Assembly (NCBI GenBank): GCA_000702685.1
Contig: JNJD01000006.1
Span: 310,001 to 374,000 of the forward strand
DNA from: Lachnospiraceae bacterium AC2028
GTDB lineage: Bacteria > Bacillota > Clostridia > Lachnospirales > Lachnospiraceae
Length of the DNA stretch: 64,000 nucleotides
Direction: 5' to 3'
Shown here in pieces: positions 54,325 to 63,840 of the stretch. The notes under the pieces were generated by a model. It saw only the letters and a list, made by a program, of their open reading frames with translations, was not told where the DNA came from and made no database searches. How positions within the stretch are numbered: position 1 is the first letter of the stretch; each line of letters starts with the position of its first letter. The translations under genes were made by a program, and so were the position numbers.

Positions 54325-56607
54325 TTAATTAGTCTGCGAGCTTCCGTCAAGATTCTCATTGACGGGTATTGTATCGTCAAGTATTGTGGTCGATTCAACG
54401 GCAAGTTCACCGGTATCGGCATCATAATACTTTCCGTCGGGTCCGACTCTGTAACCTGTTCTTTCATCGATCGGATATGACATCCATCTGGGATAAACGC
54501 TTGCCGTCTCACCCGTTGAATCCGTGATCTCGGTAAGTTCTATTTCCTCGTAAGGATCCTCAGTTCCGGGTTCGGCATCCTGTGAATCTCCGCCCTGGGT
54601 ATATCTGAGAGTATTCTCGAGCTGCTTTTCTTCAAGATACTTGATCTCCTCATCGGTAAGAGGTTCAGTCATATAGATACCCATATAGGGAAGTACTTCC
54701 TGAAGAATATCCCTGCAAAGAAGACATGCATATTTGACGTTGTCCTGCTTTGCAAAATTGGGTCTGTCTATAACAACATAGATAGCTATCTGGGGATCGT
54801 CCGCGGGAGCATAGCCCATAAAGGAGATAACGATCTGTCCTGTCTCACGGGGAATGGTCTGTGCGGTTCCTGTCTTTCCGCCAATCGCGTATCCGTAAGG
54901 TCTTGCGTTCCTTCCGCTTCGTCTGGATCCGCCCTCTTCCATAACGGTAGCTCTGCAGTACTGTCTCATTCTCTCGGATACCGATTCCGATACAGTCTGC
55001 TTAAGCACTCTGGGTTCTATGGTCTGAATGACGGCTCCGTTCGAATCCGTTATCGAACTTACAAGATGAGGCTCGTAATAATATCCGCCGTTTATAAGGG
55101 ATGAAAATCCGGCGATCATCTGGATCATGGTCGCGTTGAAGTTCTGACCGAACGAATTGGTCGCAAGGTCTACCGGGCCCATGGTCGAAGGATTATATAC
55201 GAGGGTTTCCGTTCTTGCTTCACCCGCAAGATCGATACCCGTCTTAAGTCCGAGGTTGAATACTCTCTGATACTTGCACATATTTTCGGTGCCGAGAGAC
55301 TGTGCGATCTTCATCAGTGCCACGTTACAGCTCCATGCTATCGAATCCTGTACGGTGACAACGCCGTCTCCGCCGGAATCATAAGTATGGCACTTGATAA
55401 AATAATTCGAAACCTGGAGAGCTCCGTTACAGGTATATACTTCGTTACCCGTTATGGCTCCGCAGTCCAGAGCAGCTGCAACGGTAAAAGGTTTTGCAGT
55501 CGATCCGGGTTCATAAGTATAGCTTATGCACTGGTTCTTCCAGAGATTGTAAAGATTGACATTGATCTGGTCGGAAGACATCTGATCGAGCATTTCCTGG
55601 GTGATCGTCTCGGGAGATTTTCTGTACTCGATGTATCCGCCCGCATTTTCTACCGCTTCATAATAGTTGCAACCGATGAGCGGATCTGTGTTCATATAGT
55701 CGCCGGGATTGTATGTGGGGAAATCAGCCATGGCAAGTATCTCGCCGGTATTGATATCCATGATGATGCATCCCAGATTTTCAGCACCGTTGCCCTGACG
55801 GTAATTATTCTTATATGTCTCGTTGAATTCGTTTAAATGCTTCTCGACTATTCCCTGTATGGTCGCATCAATGGTCGTATGAATGGTGTATCCGTCGACC
55901 GCAGGTTTGATGGTTCTTTCAAGAGTGGCATCTTCATTCTGGAATCCGTACTCTCTTCCGTCGGTTCCGGTAAGAACGGATTCGTAGAATTCCTCAAGTC
56001 CGTATTTTCCGCCCGAGTTACTGTTTCCGATCGTATATCCCAGAACGGTGGAACATGAATTGCCCATGGGATAAACTCTTCTGTACTCTTCTTCGAAAGT
56101 GACTCCGCGGATATACGAATTGTTTTCCTGCATATTCAGGAATTCACTGATCTCGCCATAGGTAAGTCTCTTTGCCAGAATGCGGTACTGGCTGCTCTCA
56201 TTGTTGGTCACATACGCCCTGAGTTCCGCAATGTCAATCTGGGGAAAGCACTGCCCGAGTGCGTTGAGCGTAGGTTCAAGATATCTGTTGTCGTCATATG
56301 TCATCATTACGGATGCATCCACGACAAGGTTATATACCTTCTCACTCGTTGCAAGAATGGTTCCCTTTGAATCAACAATATCCCCTCTTCTGAAGGGGAT
56401 GATGATGGAGTCATATCTCTGGTTGGATAAAACTATTCTCTGATAATCTTCTCCGTGATCGTGGACGATCTTTACAAGCCTTATCGAAAGAAATACCAAT
56501 ATAACGAGTAAAACCAGAAGTAACATACTCAGCTTGTAGAATCTTAACTGCCTTGCTGTGAATGTTCCTCTGGAATCACTTTTCTTTTTTTTCTTTTTTA
56601 AAGCCAT
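54325..56607 (-). CDS. septal class B penicillin-binding protein (FtsI/PBP2 type)
   Basis: A 760-residue transpeptidase. A Lys-rich N-terminus and membrane helix (about 25-47) lead to a dimerisation domain and a transpeptidase domain from about 270. Active-site motifs are STAK in EPGSTAKPF near 368, SCN in AWSCNVAL near 427, and KTG in GGKTGTA near 573. No PASTA domains follow; the tail instead is acidic, ending after a short WMSYPIDERTGYRVGPDGKY segment. GAGG precedes the ATG. It is the FtsW partner. Confidence 0.94.
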   Translation of the reverse strand: MALKKKKKKSDSRGTFTARQLRFYKLSMLLLVLLVILVFLSIRLVKIVHDHGEDYQRIVLSNQRYDSIIIPFRRGDIVDSKGTILATSEKVYNLVVDASVMMTYDDNRYLEPTLNALGQCFPQIDIAELRAYVTNNESSQYRILAKRLTYGEISEFLNMQENNSYIRGVTFEEEYRRVYPMGNSCSTVLGYTIGNSNSGGKYGLEEFYESVLTGTDGREYGFQNEDATLERTIKPAVDGYTIHTTIDATIQGIVEKHLNEFNETYKNNYRQGNGAENLGCIIMDINTGEILAMADFPTYNPGDYMNTDPLIGCNYYEAVENAGGYIEYRKSPETITQEMLDQMSSDQINVNLYNLWKNQCISYTYEPGSTAKPFTVAAALDCGAITGNEVYTCNGALQVSNYFIKCHTYDSGGDGVVTVQDSIAWSCNVALMKIAQSLGTENMCKYQRVFNLGLKTGIDLAGEARTETLVYNPSTMGPVDLATNSFGQNFNATMIQMIAGFSSLINGGYYYEPHLVSSITDSNGAVIQTIEPRVLKQTVSESVSERMRQYCRATVMEEGGSRRSGRNARPYGYAIGGKTGTAQTIPRETGQIVISFMGYAPADDPQIAIYVVIDRPNFAKQDNVKYACLLCRDILQEVLPYMGIYMTEPLTDEEIKYLEEKQLENTLRYTQGGDSQDAEPGTEDPYEEIELTEITDSTGETASVYPRWMSYPIDERTGYRVGPDGKYYDADTGELAVESTTILDDTIPVNENLDGSSQTN

Positions 56608-56616
56608 ACGTCAGCC

Positions 56617-57057
56617 TCAGTCACTGTATCTTCTCATATAATCACCGGTCTCTCCGGAATAGAAGCAGATCTGGCCTTCATCGGCATAAGTCATACCAAG
56701 CTCGCCTCTTGCGATCGCTTCGATATCCGACAGGTCGACACTTGCCATGATCCTGTTATACTCTGCATCGTTTCTTGAGATCATGCTTGAAAGCTCGCTT
56801 CTCTTGGCGGTAACGCTTCTGCTGATCTCGGTAAGATCACTTCTGAGCCTTACATATGTTACCATTAAAAATGCGCAAACGGCAAAAGAAACAATAGCAA
56901 GTCCAGCAGAAAGAACAACGGGAAGAGAAAGTCTTCTTCTCGCAACCTTCTTTTTGGGTGCCTTGCGTACTTCGGGGCGCACATAAGGTCTTGCAGGAGC
57001 TTCCTTCCTGACTGCGGTTCCCTGTACAAAATCCGAATATGATGTTCTGATTGCCAT
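56617..57057 (-). CDS. FtsL-like division protein
   Basis: A 146-residue bitopic protein: a basic 45-residue N-terminus, a membrane helix at about 46-69, and a coiled coil at about 72-105 followed by YNRIMASVDLSDIEAIA. Size, topology and place between rsmH and the PBP identify it as FtsL, which diverges strongly in sequence. GGGGGAAA precedes the ATG. Confidence 0.85.
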   Translation of the reverse strand: MAIRTSYSDFVQGTAVRKEAPARPYVRPEVRKAPKKKVARRRLSLPVVLSAGLAIVSFAVCAFLMVTYVRLRSDLTEISRSVTAKRSELSSMISRNDAEYNRIMASVDLSDIEAIARGELGMTYADEGQICFYSGETGDYMRRYSD

Positions 57058-57122
57058 TTCCGTTTCCCCCTCTGTTAACTGAAGAATCCGTTCTTCATAG
57101 AGTTCTTACATTTTGTATTGCT

Positions 57123-58052
57123 TTATACCCTTTCAAATACCCTGAGCTTTGCGCTTCTGGATCTCGGATTATCTTCTATCTCTTCATCCGTCGGTATGAT
57201 GGGCTTTCTTGTTATTACTTTTCCCTTTGATACTTTTCCGCATACGCACTTCGGAAAATTCGGAGGACATATGCAGGGATTTTCAAATCTCTTAAATGCG
57301 TTCTTTACTATCCTGTCTTCAAGCGAATGGAAGGTTATGATGCTGAGTCTTCCGCCGGGATTCAGGAAATCCGCCATATCGTCGAGCGATGTTTCAAGCA
57401 CATCTAGTTCTTCGTTGCATGCGATCCTGAGCGCCTGGAAGGTCTGCCTCGAAGGATGGCCGTTTGCCCTGAACTTGGCGGGTATCGAGTTTTTGATGAT
57501 CTCATTCAACCCGAATGTGGTCTCAATCCTGCCCTTACTTCTTGCCTTTACGATGTTTGCCGCAATCTGCGGTGCAAACTTTTCTTCTCCGTAATCTCTT
57601 AATATCCTTCTGATCTCTTCTTCCGGATATTCATTTACTATCACCGCCGCGGTAAGATCCTTCCTCGTGTCCATTCTCATATCGAGGGGTGCGTCGGTGT
57701 TGTAGGAAAATCCTCTGTCGCCGTTATCGAACTGATAGGAGCTGACTCCCAGGTCAAGCATGATGCCGTCCGCTCCGGTGATGCCCATTTCCTTAAGGAT
57801 CCTTACTGCGTTGCGGTAGTTGTCCCTTATAACCGTTACCTTATCCTTAAATTCATCAAGCCTTTCGCTTGCCGCCTTTATCGCATCTTCATCCTGGTCA
57901 AATCCGTACAGATGACCGGTCGTTAGTTTTGAAGCGATCAAGGAGGAGTGGCCCGCCCCGCCGAGAGTACCGTCCAGGTAAATTCCGTCAGGGCGGACCA
58001 TCAATGAACCTATTGTTTCGTTTAGCAGAACCGAGGTGTGTTTGAATTCCAT
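57123..58052 (-). CDS. rsmH: 16S rRNA m4C1402 methyltransferase
   Basis: A 309-residue methyltransferase that N4-methylates C1402 in the ribosomal P site. The SAM motif [11 protein letters not shown] is near residue 26, with [10 protein letters not shown] near 100 and the C-terminal [11 protein letters not shown] near 250. It begins 3 bases after the mraZ stop. Normal length for RsmH (MraW). Confidence 0.97.
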   Translation of the reverse strand: MEFKHTSVLLNETIGSLMVRPDGIYLDGTLGGAGHSSLIASKLTTGHLYGFDQDEDAIKAASERLDEFKDKVTVIRDNYRNAVRILKEMGITGADGIMLDLGVSSYQFDNGDRGFSYNTDAPLDMRMDTRKDLTAAVIVNEYPEEEIRRILRDYGEEKFAPQIAANIVKARSKGRIETTFGLNEIIKNSIPAKFRANGHPSRQTFQALRIACNEELDVLETSLDDMADFLNPGGRLSIITFHSLEDRIVKNAFKRFENPCICPPNFPKCVCGKVSKGKVITRKPIIPTDEEIEDNPRSRSAKLRVFERV

Positions 58053-58055
58053 CTG

Positions 58056-58496
58056 TTAAAGAATGATTCCCTTTTCAAAAAGGCTCTGAGCTGCTTCTTC
58101 GGGACTTACATCATCATTAAGCGAATTCCACTTGTCCGAATCCCAGACCTCCGCTCTTCCGTCCGCCGTACCGACTATCGTTACGTCCTTGGAAAGTCCC
58201 GCATATTCTATAAGCGATGAAGGAACGAGAACTCTTCCGTGGGCATCAATGTCCACCCTTGAAGCACCCGATCCGAAGAATCTCTTAAGTTCACGTGCTG
58301 TTCTGTCCGCGTTGGAAAGGCTTTTAAGCTTTGCGGAAAAATCTTCCCACTCTTCGTCCGTGTAGATCACGAGACACCCGTCAAAACCCTTTGAAATAAC
58401 GAAAGAATCTCCCAGGATCGCAGTGAACTTGGAAGGTACGGACATACGGCCCTTGGCGTCTATTGTTCTGTTGTATTCGCCGATAAGACCGGTCAT
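58056..58496 (-). CDS. mraZ: transcriptional regulator MraZ
   Basis: A 146-residue DNA-binding protein with two swapped-hairpin halves, each with the DxxxR motif: DAKGRMSVP near residue 13 and DAHGRVLVP near 82. MraZ represses its own dcw operon in other bacteria through GTGGG repeats, and such repeats lie just upstream here. It is the first gene of the cluster. Confidence 0.97.
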   Translation of the reverse strand: MTGLIGEYNRTIDAKGRMSVPSKFTAILGDSFVISKGFDGCLVIYTDEEWEDFSAKLKSLSNADRTARELKRFFGSGASRVDIDAHGRVLVPSSLIEYAGLSKDVTIVGTADGRAEVWDSDKWNSLNDDVSPEEAAQSLFEKGIIL

Positions 58497-58574
58497 CGAT
58501 GCTGATCTCCGAAAAATCCACTGTTTATGAGGGATTGGGCAGGTTTTATATCTCTCTTGTGGTTTCCTGTTTTT

Positions 58575-58610
58575 CCCACTTTATGGGGTATTTTGCCCAC
58601 TCTTTCCCAC
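58575..58610 (-). promoter_or_regulatory. MraZ-box repeats
   Basis: GTGGG occurs at 58610-58606, 58600-58596 and 58579-58575, spaced 10 and 21 bases apart, with a degenerate copy fitting between. The repeats begin 10 bases after the -10 and so cover the start region, as expected for autorepression. Confidence 0.8.
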
Positions 58611-58619
58611 GACAATATG

Positions 58620-58648
58620 ATAATAACCAATATTTTAACGATTTGCAA
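58620..58648 (-). promoter_or_regulatory. dcw (mraZ) promoter
   Basis: TTGCAA (58648-58643), a 17-base spacer and TATTAT (58625-58620). The leader to the mraZ start is about 115 bases. Confidence 0.78.
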
Positions 58649-58694
58649 GCAATTTATTAATATTTCTTAAAATTTTGTTTGGGTAAAAATTGAC

Positions 58695-58729
58695 AAAAAA
58701 AGACTCCCAAAATCTACATTTTGGGAGTC
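58695..58729 (-). terminator. lgt terminator
   Basis: A 12-bp perfect stem (GACTCCCAAAAT / ATTTTGGGAGTC, 58702-58729) with a 4-base loop, followed on the minus strand by seven T. Confidence 0.93.
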
Positions 58730-58759
58730 GGTTTTAACAGACACTACAAGATTTTGTTT

Positions 58760-59656
58760 TTAGTGGGAATCGGTGGGGCAAAAAATAATAGATTTTAATT
58801 TTCCCTTGGAAATGAAATATCTTACTACAATGTCGATCACTATGCTTCCTACGACCATGACAGCCGCCAGAACCTGCGATACGGCAAGGCTTGTGCCCGG
58901 TATGAACAGCGTATCGGTACGGATTCCTTCTATCCAGAATCTTCCCACTCCGTACCCTATAAGATACATAAGTCCGATCTCGCCGTAGAATTTTCTCTTT
59001 TTACCGAGGAGCACGAGCAGTATCACTACTCCTACGTTCCAGAGGCTTTCATACAGGAATGTCGGATGCACCTGGATGAAATTGTCACCCGCCGCCATAT
59101 GAGCCTTAATGCTTTCGCTTATATCCCTGGCTCTTACGGCTGCTACCGGAAGCCTCATAGCCAAAAAATTGTCCGTGTATTCTCCGAACACTTCGCGGTT
59201 GAAGAAATTGCCCCATCTTCCGAATGCCTGTCCGAGTATCAGTCCGGGCACACAGGTATCGAGGAGTCTCAGACCGTTCAGCTTTTTGATACGGCAGTAA
59301 ATGAACACCGTTGCGAATGCGGCAATGACACCGCCGTATATCGCAAGTCCGCCCTGCCTAATGTTGAGAATCGTTATGGGATTATCCTTATAATATTCCC
59401 ACGAGAAGATCACATAGTAGATGCGGGCACCGAGTACTCCGAAGAACACTCCGTAAAAGAAAAAGTCCCAGATGATCTCCTTGCTCCATCCCTCGCGCTT
59501 TGCTATCCACGCCGCAAGATAACCTCCCGCAAACATTCCGAGCACTACGCATATGGCATAGAGCTTGATCTCAAAACCGAACAGATTTATTCCGTCGGGA
59601 ACATTCCTTAAGTACAGATGAAGATGTGGGAATGAAATATCGGTTGCATTCATCAT
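58760..59656 (-). CDS. lgt: prolipoprotein diacylglyceryl transferase
   Basis: A 298-residue membrane enzyme that moves diacylglycerol onto the lipobox cysteine. It has about seven helices, GARIYYVIF near residue 77, the GLAIYGGVIA block near 105, GQAFGRWGNFFNREVFG near 143, and HPTFLYESLWN near 197. The start overlaps the ychF stop as ATGA; two ATGs stand in tandem. Its presence fits the likely lipoprotein at 33199-34305. Confidence 0.96.
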   Translation of the reverse strand: MMNATDISFPHLHLYLRNVPDGINLFGFEIKLYAICVVLGMFAGGYLAAWIAKREGWSKEIIWDFFFYGVFFGVLGARIYYVIFSWEYYKDNPITILNIRQGGLAIYGGVIAAFATVFIYCRIKKLNGLRLLDTCVPGLILGQAFGRWGNFFNREVFGEYTDNFLAMRLPVAAVRARDISESIKAHMAAGDNFIQVHPTFLYESLWNVGVVILLVLLGKKRKFYGEIGLMYLIGYGVGRFWIEGIRTDTLFIPGTSLAVSQVLAAVMVVGSIVIDIVVRYFISKGKLKSIIFCPTDSH

Positions 59657-60750
59657 ACGTTAAACCTGAACAGGATGACATCGCCGTCCTGTACGACATA
59701 TTCCTTGCCTTCGATACGGACAATGCCCTTCTCCTTGGCTGCCGCGATCGAGCCGTTGTCGAGAAGATCCTGATAATTGATGACCTCAGCCTTGATGAAG
59801 CCGCGCTCAAAATCTGTATGGATCTTTCCCGCAGCCTGGGGAGCCTTGGTTCCCTTCTTAATGGTCCATGCACGGCACTCATCCTCTCCTGCGGTAAGGA
59901 AGCTCATAAGTCCGAGAAGATCATAGCTTGCTCTTACGAGTTTATCGAGTCCGGATTCCCTGAGACCGAGTGCATCGAGGAATTCTTTCTTTTCCTCATC
60001 ATCGAGTTCGGAGATCTCTTCTTCCGTTCTCGCAGAGATGACGAAAACTTCCGAGCCTTCATTCTTGGCAAACTCTCTTACCTTCTTTACCTGATCATTA
60101 GATGCTCCGTCATCGGCAAGATCTCCGTCTTCTACATTTGCCGCATAGATAACGGGCTTGTCGGTAAGAAGATTGAACTCTTTGCGAAGCTTTGCTTCAT
60201 CCTCATCATCGGTAACAAGGCTCCTCGCGGCGTTATTGGCCTCAAGGTGAGCTTTAAATCTTTCAAGCAGGTCAAGTTCCTTTGCAGCCGTCTTGTCCAT
60301 TCTCGCGGTCTTGGCGACCTTGGCGATACGCTTCTCGAGAACTTCAAGGTCCGCAAAGATGAGCTCAAGATTAATAGTCTCGATATCTCTTATGGAATCA
60401 ACGCTTCCGTCAACGTGAATGACATTGTCATCATCAAAGCATCTTACAACATGCACGATCGCATCCACTTCACGTATGTTGGCAAGGAACTGGTTTCCTA
60501 GACCTTCACCCTTTGACGCACCCTTTACGAGTCCTGCGATATCGACGAACTCTATGGTTGCAGGTGTAACCTTCTTGGTATTGTAGAGCTTGCCCAGCTT
60601 CTCGATCCTTTCATCGGGAACGGCTACAACGCCCACATTGGGATCTATGGTACAGAACGGGAAGTTCGCAGCCTGCGCTCCCGCCTTTGTTATTGAATTG
60701 AAAAGAGTACTCTTTCCTACATTGGGTAATCCCACGATTCCGAGCTTCAT
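59653..60750 (-). CDS. ychF: redox-regulated ATPase YchF
   Basis: A 365-residue Obg-family P-loop protein that prefers [12 protein letters not shown] at residues 6-14, [10 protein letters not shown] near 70, and a C-terminal TGS domain (about 280-365) are present. AAGGAGA precedes the ATG. The lgt gene is translationally coupled behind it. Confidence 0.97.
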   Translation of the reverse strand: MKLGIVGLPNVGKSTLFNSITKAGAQAANFPFCTIDPNVGVVAVPDERIEKLGKLYNTKKVTPATIEFVDIAGLVKGASKGEGLGNQFLANIREVDAIVHVVRCFDDDNVIHVDGSVDSIRDIETINLELIFADLEVLEKRIAKVAKTARMDKTAAKELDLLERFKAHLEANNAARSLVTDDEDEAKLRKEFNLLTDKPVIYAANVEDGDLADDGASNDQVKKVREFAKNEGSEVFVISARTEEEISELDDEEKKEFLDALGLRESGLDKLVRASYDLLGLMSFLTAGEDECRAWTIKKGTKAPQAAGKIHTDFERGFIKAEVINYQDLLDNGSIAAAKEKGIVRIEGKEYVVQDGDVILFRFNV

Positions 60751-60767
60751 GACATAATCTCCTTACA

Positions 60768-60816
60768 AATAAAATAAGTCCCGAAAAACATAGATATTCT
60801 ACACTAATCGGGACTT
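60768..60816 (-). terminator. probable terminator of the small membrane-protein gene
   Basis: AAGTCCCGA and TCGGGACTT (60776-60816) with a 23-base loop, followed on the minus strand by a T-rich tail (ATTTTATTTG). The long loop lowers the confidence. Confidence 0.5.
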
Positions 60817-60826
60817 GTTTACAATT

Positions 60827-61117
60827 TTAAATTATATGCTCAAAGACCGAATTCAGCGCAACCGAAACCGTCCATGCCTTGATCACATAGCAAAGCTTAA
60901 AATGAAGGCTTGCAATATGAAAGTTTCCCAAATATCTCAGTATGACCGCATATACGATGATGCAGAATATAAAGACGACCACATAAGCAAAGGTCGCCAG
61001 CGCTTTATCGGAAACACCCGATCCGCCGCTTGCGATCATTTTTCTCATTATCAGTTTCAGAATAGCCATAAGCACAAAGCATATGCTGCCGGTAAGCAGA
61101 ATAACATAGAAATCCAT
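60827..61117 (-). CDS. small membrane protein
   Basis: A 96-residue protein with three hydrophobic segments (about 3-20, 42-62 and 72-92). The frame extends to 61186, but the ATG at 61117 has GAGGGATAT upstream and starts directly in the first helix. I do not recognise it. It follows another small membrane protein by 7 bases and a polymerase gene, so a role in the second polysaccharide locus is possible. Confidence 0.55.
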   Translation of the reverse strand: MDFYVILLTGSICFVLMAILKLIMRKMIASGGSGVSDKALATFAYVVVFIFCIIVYAVILRYLGNFHIASLHFKLCYVIKAWTVSVALNSVFEHII

Positions 61118-61124
61118 ATATCCC

Positions 61125-61481
61125 TCACCTTTTTTTCTGAATGAACGTTTTATAGAATTCCAATTCCGTAATCGCAAAGGATGCACTTATAATGCTTGCA
61201 GGAACCGAATTATGTACGAGCGGGGATATAACTGACACAGCGGTAAATAACAGAAACGCAAGCAGAATAACCAAAATATAGATCAATCCCCATACTCTTC
61301 TCGTGACAGCCCTTTGACGGTCCTGTGTGCGATCGGAATAGCGCTTATTTACCCATCCCTCGATCATCTTATCGATGGATCCCTTCCAGACATAGATCAG
61401 GAAAAAGATTATCGTTCCGACCAGGAGTGAATGAATATCATAAATATGCGATTTGCAATAGCTCAAGAACATATGTAACAT
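61125..61481 (-). CDS. small membrane protein with basic loop
   Basis: A 118-residue protein with hydrophobic segments at about 15-33, 65-87 and 90-110, and a basic cytoplasmic loop (KRYSDRTQDRQRAVTRR) between the first two. It lies 10 bases after the Wzy-like gene. The family is not recognised. With its partner at 60827-61117 it may form a two-component membrane complex, but nothing in the sequence shows a function. Confidence 0.5.
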   Translation of the reverse strand: MLHMFLSYCKSHIYDIHSLLVGTIIFFLIYVWKGSIDKMIEGWVNKRYSDRTQDRQRAVTRRVWGLIYILVILLAFLLFTAVSVISPLVHNSVPASIISASFAITELEFYKTFIQKKR

Positions 61482-61491
61482 ATTCTTTTAC

Positions 61492-62859
61492 CTAGACGAT
61501 CTGTGCTTCTTTTGAGATCTTTTTTAAATGTATGATCGCAGCAAACGTCAACGCCAGAAAAGCATAAACGAATTTTAATGTCTGCAGAGCATCCACCCAC
61601 CACAGATTAATAAAATAAATAGTCAAAGCGATGGCGATCAGTGAAAACAGAGCACATCTGAATCGATACGCATTCCTAAAGAGCGTCACCACAGCGGTTA
61701 TGATAAACAAAAGATAGGTAAACAGTCCGGGGTATGCGTATTTGATATACTGAGCGACATAGTAATTATCAACTGACTTAATAACTACCCACGACCCGTC
61801 CGGACCATAAAATTCAGCTCCAAATGTCCTCTTGACGCCTCGTCCCAGTATCGGATTAAGCCATTCCAAACTAAATATCTCGGGAAGATATCTTCTGTAT
61901 TCCTCACTGCTGTCAAGTCTTCCTATTTCCGCTCCAAACTGTTCAGAGTATCTTGTACCGAGAGCAGTGTCGATAACACTGGCGATCTGCATCATAAGAT
62001 ATTGGCCAAAGCTGTTGTTCCTGTTTATGAACAGAAATGCTCCGACAAATATCACCAGCACGAGCAGAACAACAAGAGATTTCTTTATATTCTTGACCCC
62101 ACTGAAAAGAAGGATGGCTGCGATCTCAAACACCGCCAATCCCAACGTGGATCGGGATCCGGTGAAGAAAATATCCATAAACAGTACGATCAGCAGAACA
62201 GGTCTCTTAAACAGATACATCTCATCCCTGTCAATATCGTAGCAGGCGATCGCCAGGAAGAGAAGCAACAGAAGTCCAAAGCCCAGCGGATGTCCGCAAG
62301 GACCCATGATCCTGTAATGTCCCGATCTGTATACATTGCTGACTGTATTAGGTACAGTGGAGAGAAACTGAAGGTAAAGAGAATGGTTTGCCGCATATTC
62401 CACGAAACCGTAAAATCCCAGAAAATATGCACAGAATAAAATTACCTTGATTGACCTGATAACACCGATAACATATCTTATGCCGAATAGCAGCATATAG
62501 AAAGTCAGGATCTCAAGAAATACCATCATGAACGCATTGATATCCGCTCTGAAAATCGCGGTATATAATGCTACAAACAGATATGCGAATAACGGAAATG
62601 TCACGGCGCACTTGTTCATATTATCCACGAACACCAGAACTACTTTCAGATTAAAAAGTATGTACACGACCAAAAGCACATTGGCAAACCTCGTGCAGGT
62701 AATATCATAACCTATATGTATGCCAAAATACTGGGGCATCAAATAGAGTGCGGCAAGCAGAAAAAGATTGACACAGTACAACCCTCTCAATTTCCGCAAT
62801 TCCGGTTCAACAAATTCCGGTATATCATACAAAGTAAGTTTCTTACTTGATGTTTCCAA
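61492..62859 (-). CDS. O-antigen/capsule polymerase-like membrane protein
   Basis: A 455-residue protein with 11 or more membrane helices and a long extracytoplasmic loop around residues 300-370. FTGSRSTLGLAVFEI near 230 is the typical Wzy_C/O-antigen ligase-type segment, and ILGRGVKRTFG in the loop matches the usual motif region. It should join repeat units outside the membrane. The neighbouring PssE/PssD-like pair and Wzz-like fragment make a Wzy-dependent locus, distinct from the ABC-dependent one at 4-19 kb. Confidence 0.8.
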   Translation of the reverse strand: METSSKKLTLYDIPEFVEPELRKLRGLYCVNLFLLAALYLMPQYFGIHIGYDITCTRFANVLLVVYILFNLKVVLVFVDNMNKCAVTFPLFAYLFVALYTAIFRADINAFMMVFLEILTFYMLLFGIRYVIGVIRSIKVILFCAYFLGFYGFVEYAANHSLYLQFLSTVPNTVSNVYRSGHYRIMGPCGHPLGFGLLLLLFLAIACYDIDRDEMYLFKRPVLLIVLFMDIFFTGSRSTLGLAVFEIAAILLFSGVKNIKKSLVVLLVLVIFVGAFLFINRNNSFGQYLMMQIASVIDTALGTRYSEQFGAEIGRLDSSEEYRRYLPEIFSLEWLNPILGRGVKRTFGAEFYGPDGSWVVIKSVDNYYVAQYIKYAYPGLFTYLLFIITAVVTLFRNAYRFRCALFSLIAIALTIYFINLWWVDALQTLKFVYAFLALTFAAIIHLKKISKEAQIV

Positions 62860-62884
62860 TTTTTCACTCCAATCAGATGAATGT

Positions 62885-63376
62885 TTACGAGTGTTTCTCT
62901 GTCATCTCGAGAAAATCTTCAATAGAATCGATGATCGCCTGTGTATTAGACACATAGGGTTTATATGTCTTGTTCCGGACTTCATTAAGGCACTCGTCCA
63001 ATCTATCCAGTTCATAGCAGGAACAGATAATTCCAAGTTCATCGAACTGATGAAGAAGCTGTAATTGATGATCATCCACATGCTCACCGTATTTTGCCAG
63101 CCTGGGAACCGCAATGACTTTTTTTCCTTTCTTCACAGCTCCTATGATCACACCGGTGCCTCCGTGTGTCACTATCAGAGAAGCATTTTCAATACATTTG
63201 GAAAACTCTTCCCTGTCCATAAAACGGGTATACTTATATTTCTGAGGCATATAAGTACTTGCACCGATCTGGGCAAAGATTTCATCAGTGATTATGCCTT
63301 TATCGATCAGTTCATCAAGTTTTTTCAGCAATCGGTCAAACTGAAACTTCTGTGAACCCAAAGTAACAAAAATCAT
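62885..63376 (-). CDS. PssE-like glycosyltransferase subunit
   Basis: A 163-residue catalytic half of a split GT28-type transferase (Alg13-like). It starts MIFVTLGSQKFQFDRLL and has LIVTHGGTGVIIGAVKKGKKVI near residue 70 (two parts of one GT28 C-terminal motif) and EHVDDHQLQLL near 102. The partner is the PssD-like protein 8 bases upstream. Pairs of this kind add the second sugar to a lipid-linked capsule or exopolysaccharide unit. Confidence 0.85.
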   Translation of the reverse strand: MIFVTLGSQKFQFDRLLKKLDELIDKGIITDEIFAQIGASTYMPQKYKYTRFMDREEFSKCIENASLIVTHGGTGVIIGAVKKGKKVIAVPRLAKYGEHVDDHQLQLLHQFDELGIICSCYELDRLDECLNEVRNKTYKPYVSNTQAIIDSIEDFLEMTEKHS

Positions 63377-63384
63377 GAGAGATC

Positions 63385-63840
63385 CTAATAAATTCCGCCT
63401 TTATAAATGGCATTCGGATAAAATTCGAGCATTTCTTTCCACTGAACATAAAACTGATCGGCGTATTTATACAAAAGCCTGCCACTGAGAGTCTGCGATG
63501 TCACCTTTGCAAAAGACTCGATATAGATCAGTTTCTTTCCCAGAGCCTTCATCAGAAGCGCACAAGGTATCATAGCAAGAACTCCCGTAGTGATCATCAC
63601 ATCCGGCTTCTCCCGGATGATGATGACCAGACATTTACAGGCATTTGCGATGAATTTAAAAGGGAAAAGAAGCTCTTTCCTGTTGATCTGACTGACATAA
63701 AATGTCTTAACATCATCAAATTTTATGCCATATTCAGTCTTCTCCGTGAGGAGTATGCTGTCATGTTTCAGCATTAACGGCTTAAGCATCATAAGCTGTT
63801 CAAGGTGCCCCCCGGAGGAGGCACCAAAGATTATTTTCAT
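63385..63840 (-). CDS. PssD-like glycosyltransferase subunit
   Basis: A 151-residue membrane-recruiting half (Alg14-like). It begins MKIIFGASSGGHLEQLMML, the family signature, and has VMITTGVLAMIPCALLMKALGKKLIYIE in the middle (ITTG..P..L..KALG..YIES). It pairs with the PssE-like protein. The start overlaps the upstream gene as ATGA. Confidence 0.85.
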   Translation of the reverse strand: MKIIFGASSGGHLEQLMMLKPLMLKHDSILLTEKTEYGIKFDDVKTFYVSQINRKELLFPFKFIANACKCLVIIIREKPDVMITTGVLAMIPCALLMKALGKKLIYIESFAKVTSQTLSGRLLYKYADQFYVQWKEMLEFYPNAIYKGGIY

